Part shown: positions 1 to 5,729 of the stretch, piece after piece
Numbering within the stretch: the stretch's first letter is position 1
Layout of the letters: each line of letters begins with the position of its first letter
Assembly: GCA_020697375.1 (NCBI GenBank)
Contig: JAJFBJ010000174.1
Coordinates: 1-5,729, forward strand
Reading direction: 5' to 3'
DNA from: Nitrospira sp.
GTDB taxonomy: Bacteria; Nitrospirota; Nitrospiria; Nitrospirales; Nitrospiraceae
Length of the DNA: 5,729 bases
Translations under genes and position numbers: made by a program
Notes under the pieces: generated by a model
What the model saw: only the letters and a program-made list of their open reading frames with translations
Database searches by the model: none
Told to the model about the DNA's origin: nothing

Positions 1-3000
1 CTGACCCGGCGTGAACCCGGTCCGGACTGGTTCCCACGGCCCACGGGCCCCGATGCCGCCGTCTTCCGCCTTGGTGATGCGGATCAAGCATTCCTTCGGC
101 ACCGTGTTGATCGCGTGGTGATCGATGGCATAGCCCCACTTGAACTTCCAGGCAATCGTATGTTTACCCGGCAATGAGTCGGTTTGATGCATCGGCATGA
201 GCCAGCTCCTGGTAAAGGATTGTTGCGCGCCGTACCGGAAGTTGGATTGATAGCCGGTGTCCACCGCAATGGCGCGTCCGTCCGGCCGCGTCTCGTGGCC
301 CTTCACTGACTTGGCCGTCGATACGTATGGCGCATGTTTCGCCATCGTCACGTGGTACGGATAGGATGGATTATACTTGGCGCGAATCATCAACCGCGCC
401 ACTTTATAAAACGGATCCGAAGGTTTCCAGCCGCGATAGGGCCGGTCCACCGGGTTGCCGTCGACATAACAATAATCGCCGTCGTTGATGCCGCGGTCTT
501 TCGCCGCTTGCGGGTTGATATGGATTTGATGTTCGCCGACACCCGGTGTCCGTTTGTCCATCCGGTACGGATCACCGAAGTTCGACTCGTAAATCTGCAC
601 CCAGTCGTTCACCGACCATTGGCTGTGCACCCGGTGCCGGGTCTTGGGCGTCACGCAGTAAAACTGGTAGCCCTTCTCCCATAGCGGGTTCGGGTGCTGT
701 TTGATTTCCTGCCACGGCAATTTGATGTTGCGCACCGTCTTGTCGTCATGGTGCTGCGCCGTGACGGGAATGCCATAATCCTCCGGCCGCACATAGGGAT
801 TGGTCGTCATGATGGCATTCGGCAGATACGGCGTACATTCCGGGCCTTCCCGATGCGAGATTAAGTTTTCCCCGTATTCGATGGCCTCCGGCTCGGTTCG
901 GTAGGTTTCAAGCCGGCCGGATCTCGTCCAGTGAGGCTTGGACTCGTTGGTCTCCTCCCAGAGCGGATGGCGCGGATAGGTCCGGCACATGACCATCCAG
1001 CCCTTTTCCGATTTCAGCATGACGTCGGCGCTGTAGCCGAAGAACGTGCTCGATGCATCGAGAATGCGTTGCACGTAAATATCCACACGGTTCTGATACA
1101 CAAATCTGTACGTATCGGCCATCCGCTGCTCACCGGTGATCTCCTTGAGCTTCGCGGCCACGCCGGAAAAGCTGTCGAGATCGTTTCTGGTGTCATACAG
1201 CGGCCGGATGCCGCCCTTCCAGATCTGCACCCATGGATTGGAGACCGTGGCCGTCATTTCCGGATAGGTGAACTCCATCCAGGAATTCACCGCAAAGGCC
1301 ACGTCCGCATGGTTGACGTCCGAGGTCATCTCGATATCCTGCGTGACCAGCATCTCGATGTTTGGATCGACGTTTTTCACCATGTCATAGTGGTGCTTGG
1401 CGTTGTTGAGGATATTGACGTTCACCACCCAGCGGACTTTGCTGGGGCTCGGCATATGGGTTTTACCGGTGAACACCTTGCGTCCGTACTTGGGCGTGTT
1501 GATGATCAAAGCATTGTCGCCGTGGTTCCAATACCCCGGCTCTTCACCGTAATAATATTTCCGATATTTGATTTCCTTGCCATGGGAGTCCTGATTGAGA
1601 TTCAGATTCCAGGGATCTTCTCCGAGATACACGCTGGCGCCGGCGCCGGACCAGGGCGCGGCTTGCCAAATGCCGACCTTGTAGTTACCCGACCAAGTGT
1701 GACAGCCCGTGCCGAACTTCCCGATATTACCCGTCAGCATCATCACCAGCGCCGCCGCGCGTCCCATCGAAGTCATATGGAAATAGTGACAGACGCCTTC
1801 ACCGTTATGGATGGCTGCCGGCTTCACCGTGCCGGAATCCCGCGCCCAACGAACGAGGAGGTCCTTCGGAGAACGATTGACCTGATGCACCGTATCCAGG
1901 TCGTAATCCTGCAGGTGAATCGTATACATCTGGTAAATCGGCATGACGTCGACTTCGCGTCCGTTGAGCAATTTCACCCGATAGGTGCCGTTCAAGGCCG
2001 GATCGATGCCGCTCTGGGCCATGTGATAACCGACCTGCTCCCGGTGCAGAGGAACGGGTTTTCCCTTCGCCAGATCCCAGACCATCATGCCGCCGAGTCG
2101 CTGGATGTTCTCCTTCGTGAGGCCCTGCACTTTGCCCGAGTACGACTTGGTGAAATCCGGCAACTGGTAGTCCTTCACCACCTCGTGCGGATCCAGATAT
2201 TGCAGTGTGTCCGACCTGACCAATAGGGGCATATCGGTAAATTCCTTGATGAAATTCATGTCCTGAAAGTTTTCATCGAGGATGATTTTGCAGGCCCCCA
2301 GAAACAGGGCGCCGTCTGTTTCCGGCCGGACCGGGATCCAGTAATCCGCGCGGCTGGCGGTCGGATTGTATTCCGGAGTGATCACTACGAGGCGCGCACC
2401 GCGCTCCATGCTTTCGAGTTTCCAGTGCGCTTCCGGCATCTTGTTCTCGACGAAGTTCTTGCCCCAGCTGGTATTGAGCTTGGTGAAGCGCATGTCGGAG
2501 AGGTCGACGTCGCAGTTCTGGGTTCCATTCCACCAAGGCTGAGAGGGGTCTTGATCGCCATGCCACGTATAGTTGTTCCAGTAGCGTCCGCCTTGCGCCT
2601 GATCAGGATTCACTTTGCGGATCCAGCTGTCCAACAACGGCAACACACAATTGTTGAACCGGGTATTCGCATGTTTCCCCATCATGCCGAGAATCGGCAT
2701 GCCGGCGCGATGCTTGAACGTCCGTACCCCCGCGCCCTTCATCATCTCGATCATTTCCGGCGCATACCCCTGCTCTCGCAGTCGACGCGCCCCCGCTTCA
2801 CCGCTGTAGCGGGTCGAGATGACAACCAGCCCTTTGGCCACATACGTAAAGGCCGTATCCCAGGACACCCGGACCATATCGTCCAGGAACCGGGCGTCGA
2901 ACTTGTATTTACGCTTGTTGTCCGCCGTCAGCTCCGGCGAGCCCTCGTCCATCCACTGTTTCCAGCCCTTCCGCATCAACGGACCCTTCAAGCGATAGGG

Positions 3001-3381
3001 TCCATACACGCGACGATGGAACGTGAAGCCCTTCAAGCACATGCGCGGATTGTGCGCAAACGTGCCGCGGTTGCCGTAGAGATCCTCGTAGGTTTGATGG
3101 TCGTAGTTCTGCTCGACCCGCATCACGACGCCGTTCCGGACAAACGCCCGGATGCGGCAGGCATGGGTATCATTCGGCGAGCAACACCAGGTAAACGACG
3201 AGTCATACCGATACTGATCGTGATAGACCCGCTCCCACGACCGATCCGGGTACTCGCCCAACGGATTGTCGACCTCGACGACAGGTTGCAGCGCGGTCAA
3301 CGCCAGGGCCTTGTCGGCAATGGCTGCCACCGCGACTGTCCCCGCCGAGACCTTCAAGAACTGCCTGCGGGATAACTGCAT
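1..3381 (-). CDS. nxrA: Nitrite oxidoreductase alpha (catalytic) subunit NxrA, 3' end cut by the window
   Basis: This is the molybdenum subunit of nitrite oxidoreductase, which oxidises nitrite to nitrate and passes electrons through the iron-sulfur subunit NxrB to the respiratory chain. It belongs to the type II DMSO reductase family. Seen: an uninterrupted frame of 1127 codons with no stop before the window edge. The N-terminus has a twin-arginine motif SRRQFLK (residues 4-10), a short hydrophobic stretch and a possible cleavage site after ALA27, consistent with Tat export to the periplasm. A cysteine motif near residues 64-75 (TWCCSPNDTHAC) plus Cys115 in RMCLKG should hold the N-terminal 4Fe-4S cluster. 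The segment NCDVDLSD (289-296) probably includes the aspartate ligand of molybdenum; that is inference. Nitrospira NxrA proteins are about 1150 residues, so roughly 20 residues are missing. Start: ATG at 3381 lies 8 nt from AGGAGG; a tandem in-frame ATG at 3384 has a 5-nt spacer. The gene follows a sigma-54 activator gene on the same strand. Identification comes from recognising the sequence; no search was run. Confidence 0.95.
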   Translation of the reverse strand, partial: MQLSRRQFLKVSAGTVAVAAIADKALALTALQPVVEVDNPLGEYPDRSWERVYHDQYRYDSSFTWCCSPNDTHACRIRAFVRNGVVMRVEQNYDHQTYEDLYGNRGTFAHNPRMCLKGFTFHRRVYGPYRLKGPLMRKGWKQWMDEGSPELTADNKRKYKFDARFLDDMVRVSWDTAFTYVAKGLVVISTRYSGEAGARRLREQGYAPEMIEMMKGAGVRTFKHRAGMPILGMMGKHANTRFNNCVLPLLDSWIRKVNPDQAQGGRYWNNYTWHGDQDPSQPWWNGTQNCDVDLSDMRFTKLNTSWGKNFVENKMPEAHWKLESMERGARLVVITPEYNPTASRADYWIPVRPETDGALFLGACKIILDENFQDMNFIKEFTDMPLLVRSDTLQYLDPHEVVKDYQLPDFTKSYSGKVQGLTKENIQRLGGMMVWDLAKGKPVPLHREQVGYHMAQSGIDPALNGTYRVKLLNGREVDVMPIYQMYTIHLQDYDLDTVHQVNRSPKDLLVRWARDSGTVKPAAIHNGEGVCHYFHMTSMGRAAALVMMLTGNIGKFGTGCHTWSGNYKVGIWQAAPWSGAGASVYLGEDPWNLNLNQDSHGKEIKYRKYYYGEEPGYWNHGDNALIINTPKYGRKVFTGKTHMPSPSKVRWVVNVNILNNAKHHYDMVKNVDPNIEMLVTQDIEMTSDVNHADVAFAVNSWMEFTYPEMTATVSNPWVQIWKGGIRPLYDTRNDLDSFSGVAAKLKEITGEQRMADTYRFVYQNRVDIYVQRILDASSTFFGYSADVMLKSEKGWMVMCRTYPRHPLWEETNESKPHWTRSGRLETYRTEPEAIEYGENLISHREGPECTPYLPNAIMTTNPYVRPEDYGIPVTAQHHDDKTVRNIKLPWQEIKQHPNPLWEKGYQFYCVTPKTRHRVHSQWSVNDWVQIYESNFGDPYRMDKRTPGVGEHQIHINPQAAKDRGINDGDYCYVDGNPVDRPYRGWKPSDPFYKVARLMIRAKYNPSYPYHVTMAKHAPYVSTAKSVKGHETRPDGRAIAVDTGYQSNFRYGAQQSFTRSWLMPMHQTDSLPGKHTIAWKFKWGYAIDHHAINTVPKECLIRITKAEDGGIGARGPWEPVRTGFTPGQ

Positions 3382-3384
3382 CAT

Positions 3385-3613
3385 GAATACCTCCTCATAT
3401 GAAGACAGGACAGGCTATCGGCGCCACACTCCATGGCGCCGCACAGAACGTCACCAATGACCGGACTAGGCCGGTGAGAACGACCCCTCCTTCCCGATGC
3501 GCGATTCCCCTGTCGCAGGAGCGGCCGATGGCATAACGATGCAACGGCGCGCAGTTCTCTGCGCGAAAAACCACATTCCGCGGTTAAAAGAGTAAGTAAG
3601 GTAAAAATCACGA
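3385..3613 (-). promoter_or_regulatory. Predicted long structured 5' leader of nxrA mRNA
   Basis: If transcription starts near 3613, the mRNA has about 229 nt before the nxrA start. No open frame with a credible ribosome binding site was seen in it. In transcript order it can form four hairpins: AACCGC / GTGGTT (3585-3580 and 3574-3569, one G-U pair) followed by three more U; CGCGCAG-AGAA-CTGCGCG (3565-3548); ACCGG / CCGGT (3475-3471 and 3464-3460); and an 8-bp perfect stem CGGCGCCA / TGGCGCCG (3441-3434 and 3426-3419, 7-nt loop) ending about 22 nt before the Shine-Dalgarno sequence. I recognise no known riboswitch class. The existence of the leader depends on the predicted promoter; a closer promoter cannot be excluded. 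Confidence 0.4.
3390..3396 (-). promoter_or_regulatory. Strong Shine-Dalgarno sequence of nxrA
   Basis: The minus strand reads GAGGAGG followed by TATTC and then ATGATGCAG. The perfect AGGAGG lies 5 nt before the first ATG (3384) and 8 nt before the second (3381). The 8-nt spacing favours the second ATG, giving MQLSRRQFLK; use of the first would add only one methionine. A near-perfect site fits a very highly expressed enzyme. Confidence 0.85.
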
Positions 3614-3623
3614 CGACCCCTTG

Positions 3624-3639
3624 TGCACCACACATGCCA
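3624..3639 (-). promoter_or_regulatory. Sigma-54 (-24/-12) promoter of nxrA
   Basis: The minus strand reads TGGCATG-TGTG-GTGCA, against the sigma-54 consensus TGGCAYR-N4-TTGCW. The invariant GG (3638-3637) and GC (3626-3625) dinucleotides are present with exactly the required spacing of 10 bases between them; the only departure is G for the first T of the -12 element. The predicted transcription start is near 3613, which gives a leader of about 229 nt before the nxrA start. It points at nxrA and lies downstream of a gene for a sigma-54 activator, which makes a chance match less likely. No experimental start site is available. Confidence 0.75.
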
Positions 3640-3741
3640 CAGAGACAGTGTTCGACAGGCCGTCTATGTCATTGAAATAACGGAGGGTAAAAACGAGTGA
3701 GGGATTTATTCCGCGGGAGAGGCGAAGTGCCCGCGAAGAGA

Positions 3742-3780
3742 CGTGGTGGGAGACCACGATCCCACCACGATCTATCGTGG
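3742..3780. promoter_or_regulatory. Nested palindrome cluster, candidate enhancer (upstream activating sequence) for the sigma-54 activator
   Basis: Three overlapping dyads are visible. A perfect 10-bp inverted repeat CGTGGTGGGA / TCCCACCACG (3742-3751 and 3760-3769) has an 8-bp spacer. CGTGGT-N5-ACCACG spans 3742-3758. CCACGAT-CT-ATCGTGG spans 3765-3780. The 9-mer ACCACGATC also occurs twice in the same orientation (3753-3761 and 3764-3772) with an 11-bp period, about one helical turn. Relative to the predicted start at 3613 the cluster covers about -129 to -167, the range where enhancer-binding proteins usually bind as oligomers. Alternative: as RNA downstream of the regulator stop it could form a strong hairpin, but no U-tract follows, so an ordinary intrinsic terminator is unlikely. 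Confidence 0.55.
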
Positions 3781-3827
3781 GCCCAGGCTGATCAGTGGTC
3801 AAGAAACCAAGATGGCGGAGTGAGGAC

Positions 3828-5348
3828 TTACATGCGAGACGGGCGGCGAATGCCGAGCTTCTGCAAGCGGCTGCGGAGCGTGCTCGGCGCCAGACCCAAT
3901 CGCTCCGCGGCTCCGCCGGCTCCTTCTATGCGCCAGTCGAGCAACGTGAGCGCTTGCAGGATGTGGTGCCGCTCTTCCTCCTGCAGCGTTCGTCGTGGGC
4001 TCGATTCGGTCGATGCGCGCACATTCACCATAGACGGATCGATTCGTAAGAACCGATCGTGGCACAGGATCAGTCCGCGCTCGATGATATTCTCAAGCTC
4101 CCGTACGTTTCCCGGCCAAACATACTGCACCAACCGCTCCATCGATGGCTCATCGAAGTCTTCACAGGAACGCTTCATCCGCTGGGCATGAACCCGCAAG
4201 AAATGCCGGGCGAGGATGGGAATGTCCTCAGGACGCTCTCTCAACGGAGGCATGTGGATGGGAAACACGTTCAGGCGATAGTATAAATCGCTGCGGAACC
4301 GGCCCTGGAGAATAGCCTTGTGCAAGTCAGCGTTCGTCGCCGCAATCACTCGAACATCCACGGGAATGGCCTTCGCGCCTCCAACCCGATCGACCAGACC
4401 ATCCTGAAGCACCCGCAAGAGCTTCGCTTGTGCATCAAGCGGCATTTCGCCGATCTCATCCAAAAACAACGTGCCGCCATCGGCGAGTTCAAATCGGCCG
4501 ATACGTTGGTGGTCGGCTCCGGTAAAGGCGCCTCGTTCATGGCCGAACAACTCACTTTCAATCAGTCCAGCGGGCAGCGCGGCGCAGTTCAGCCGCACAA
4601 AGGCTCGGTCGCGCCGCAGGCTCCGTTCATGAATGGCCCGCGCCAGCACTTCCTTGCCGGTGCCGGTTTCGCCGGTGATCGTGACCGTCGCTGTCGTCGG
4701 CGCCGCCTGCCGCGCGAGCGTCAGCACCTGTTCGAATGCCTGGCTCCGCCCCACGACGATGCCGAAATCCTGGCTCGCCTTCAGCTCCTCGGCCAAATAG
4801 ACATTTTCCCGCGCCAGTTGTTCCCGCAGACGGTTGATTTCTTCGTAGGCGTTGACGTGGGCGATGGCAAAGCCGATCTGGGTGGCCACCTGCTGGAGAA
4901 AGTCCACATCGTCCGGATCGGGATGACCCGCCTCGATACTGCCGATGTTCAAGGTGCCGAGGCAGGCCTCCTGGACGACCATGGGAAGGTTGATCATGCG
5001 GCCAAGACCCTCCTGCAGGTAGCTCTCATCCTCGATGAACAGCCGCTCCTCCCGCAGATGAGGCCGCACATGCACCCGATGATGATCGTAGACCCACCCC
5101 ACCGCGCTGTGCGCGCGAGGAATCATCGCGTCGCGTCGAAGCACGACTTTCGGCAGATTCGTTTCCACCGCATAAAAGCGGAACGCGTCCGACTGCAAAT
5201 CGTACACGGTGATGCCGGCTCGTTCCCAACGGACCACCTTCGTTAACTGCTCCGTGATGGCGCGGAACAGGCTTTGCCGGTTGCGCTGGGAATTCAGCAC
5301 GTTGGTGACAGACAGCAAGGTGCGATAGTTGAGCGCCACGTTCTGCAC
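3828..5348 (-). CDS. GAF-domain sigma-54-dependent transcriptional activator (Fis-type HTH)
   Basis: This is a bacterial enhancer-binding protein that uses ATP hydrolysis to open sigma-54 RNA polymerase promoters. Counting from the GTG at 5348 (506 residues), a GAF sensor occupies about 20-165 and a short coiled-coil-like linker about 167-190. The AAA+ domain is about 195-430, with Walker A GETGTGKE (226-233), the sigma-54 contact loop GAFTGA (273-278), Walker [11 protein letters not shown] (291-300), [10 protein letters not shown] with the conserved arginines (351-360) and sensor [10 protein letters not shown] (411-418). The C-terminal HTH is about 479-500 ([22 protein letters not shown]), a pattern typical of FhlA/NorR-like activators. 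There is no receiver domain, so direct ligand sensing through GAF is likely; the ligand is unknown. The start is uncertain: the frame is open back to a TTG at 5438 (536 residues), but that has only a distant GAGG, whereas GTG 5348 follows GGGAG by 9 nt and begins just before the GAF domain. It is on the same strand as nxrA, 443 bases upstream, and is the obvious candidate regulator. Confidence 0.93.
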   Translation of the reverse strand: MQNVALNYRTLLSVTNVLNSQRNRQSLFRAITEQLTKVVRWERAGITVYDLQSDAFRFYAVETNLPKVVLRRDAMIPRAHSAVGWVYDHHRVHVRPHLREERLFIEDESYLQEGLGRMINLPMVVQEACLGTLNIGSIEAGHPDPDDVDFLQQVATQIGFAIAHVNAYEEINRLREQLARENVYLAEELKASQDFGIVVGRSQAFEQVLTLARQAAPTTATVTITGETGTGKEVLARAIHERSLRRDRAFVRLNCAALPAGLIESELFGHERGAFTGADHQRIGRFELADGGTLFLDEIGEMPLDAQAKLLRVLQDGLVDRVGGAKAIPVDVRVIAATNADLHKAILQGRFRSDLYYRLNVFPIHMPPLRERPEDIPILARHFLRVHAQRMKRSCEDFDEPSMERLVQYVWPGNVRELENIIERGLILCHDRFLRIDPSMVNVRASTESSPRRTLQEEERHHILQALTLLDWRIEGAGGAAERLGLAPSTLRSRLQKLGIRRPSRM

Positions 5349-5380
5349 GGCCGGCTTCTCCCGCCCACGGCATGGGCTCT

Positions 5381-5647
5381 CTAGGAATGGCTCTGTCGTG
5401 ATGCGCTGGAGCGAGACGCCATCAGGAAGAGGCGACAAAAAACACGGAACCTCGCGGATGCCTCGATTGCCGGTGTTGCTTGGGGCGCTGCCGGCATCAT
5501 AGGCTGGGGGGATTCCCTATTCCAGTCGGTTCCCCAATCTTCATCAAAAAATAATGTGCCGCCGGCAGCCTGTTCAACCTGGCAGGGCGGGGGGGTCTGC
5601 CTCTCACATGCGGCAGCGCGATTAATGCCGGCCGCCGCCCAATGCAC
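5381..5647 (-). CDS. Possible small ORF (88 aa) with a Walker-B-like segment, or a decayed sigma-54 activator remnant
   Basis: A GTG at 5647 is preceded by GGAGGAGG with a 6-nt spacer (AGGAGG at 5659-5654), an excellent ribosome binding site, and the frame runs to a TAG at 5383-5381. Residues encoded at 5575-5540 read [12 protein letters not shown], very close to [12 protein letters not shown] in the Walker B segment of the adjacent activator. The matching DNA (5541-5582 against 4457-4498) is about 31 of 42 identical by eye. There is no Walker A, GAFTGA or HTH, so it cannot be a working ATPase. The rest is Ala/Pro/Arg-rich with no domain I recognise. It ends 32 nt before the GTG start at 5348 but would overlap the longer TTG start at 5438. 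It may be a real short gene in an operon with the regulator, or the debris of a duplicated activator. The frame does not continue upstream: a stop lies at 5680-5678. Confidence 0.3.
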   Translation of the reverse strand: MHWAAAGINRAAACERQTPPPCQVEQAAGGTLFFDEDWGTDWNRESPQPMMPAAPQATPAIEASARFRVFCRLFLMASRSSASRQSHS

Positions 5648-5729
5648 GTCTGCCCTCCTCCATTTCAAGCCCCGATCTCATTCGCGAGGGACCGCGTCCG
5701 GCTTCAGGGCCCAGCGAGCTTGAGCCGGG
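5648..5729. other. Window edge with no identified gene
   Basis: I see no coding frame with support, no RNA gene and no convincing promoter here, apart from the ribosome-binding-site-like GGAGGAGG on the minus strand at 5661-5654. No clear promoter for the sigma-54 activator was found between here and 5349 either; no TGGCA-N-TTGC arrangement with correct spacing occurs on the minus strand. The activator is probably transcribed from a housekeeping-type promoter I could not define, or from beyond the window. Confidence 0.4.

Noticed and set aside
931..2226. Long open frame of 431 codons on the plus strand
   Set aside because: It lies entirely antisense to nxrA. Its composition (rich in His, Arg, Val, Ile) is that of a GC-rich reverse-strand shadow, and no family is recognisable.
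2425..3375. Plus-strand open frame of 316 codons
   Set aside because: Antisense shadow of the N-terminal part of nxrA; no plausible ribosome binding site or domain.
3529..3544. Sigma-54-like match TGGCATAACGATGCAA on the plus strand
   Set aside because: The GG to GC distance is one base too short, and it points away from nxrA toward the convergent end of the activator gene.
3548..3570. Hairpin CGCGCAG-TTCT-CTGCGCG next to a run of five A as a terminator
   Set aside because: On the minus strand the T-run precedes the stem instead of following it, and on the plus strand the run is A, so neither direction has terminator architecture.
3742..3769. The 10-bp inverted repeat as an intrinsic terminator of the activator gene
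   Set aside because: No U-tract follows the stem on the minus strand, and the nested repeats and their distance from the -24/-12 promoter fit an enhancer better; a transcript-level role is not excluded.
3697..4191. Plus-strand open frame overlapping the spacer and the activator's 3' end
   Set aside because: Most of it is antisense to the conserved HTH and sensor II region; the part in the spacer covers the palindrome cluster and has no coding signature.
4320..5246. Plus-strand open frame of 308 codons
   Set aside because: Antisense to the AAA+ and GAF parts of the sigma-54 activator, whose motifs are unmistakable on the minus strand.

Overview
The window looks like a chromosomal segment of a nitrite-oxidising bacterium of the genus Nitrospira (phylum Nitrospirota). 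The basis is a reading frame covering positions 1 to about 3381 on the minus strand. It encodes the periplasmic-type nitrite oxidoreductase catalytic subunit NxrA, and its sequence (Tat leader, cysteine motif with CCSPNDTHAC, long molybdopterin-binding body) matches the Nitrospira protein as I recognise it. The DNA is GC-rich throughout. I cannot tell from this sequence whether the host is a canonical nitrite oxidiser or a complete ammonia oxidiser (comammox).

Layout, read in the direction of transcription (minus strand, high to low coordinates). Positions 5349-5729 hold no confidently identified gene. They contain a small GTG-started frame with a very good ribosome binding site and a 12-residue stretch identical in style to the Walker B segment of sigma-54 activators. 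Positions 3828 to about 5348 (or 5438) encode a complete sigma-54-dependent transcriptional activator with a GAF sensor, an AAA+ domain with GAFTGA, and a Fis-type helix-turn-helix. Positions 3385-3827 are a 443-base intergenic region. It holds a cluster of nested palindromes, then a correctly spaced -24/-12 sigma-54 promoter pointing at nxrA, then a predicted leader of about 229 nt with several hairpins, and a strong Shine-Dalgarno sequence. Positions 3381-1 encode NxrA, which has 1127 codons in the window and no stop. Perhaps the last 20 or so residues, and presumably nxrB, lie beyond position 1.

Read together, this looks like a compact regulatory circuit. A GAF-domain enhancer-binding protein lies directly upstream of, and on the same strand as, the gene for the key energy-conserving enzyme. 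The spacer carries both an enhancer-like palindrome array (about -129 to -167) and a sigma-54 promoter. That nxrA is controlled by its neighbour is an inference from this arrangement, not something shown. The long plus-strand open frames opposite nxrA and opposite the regulator are antisense shadows.
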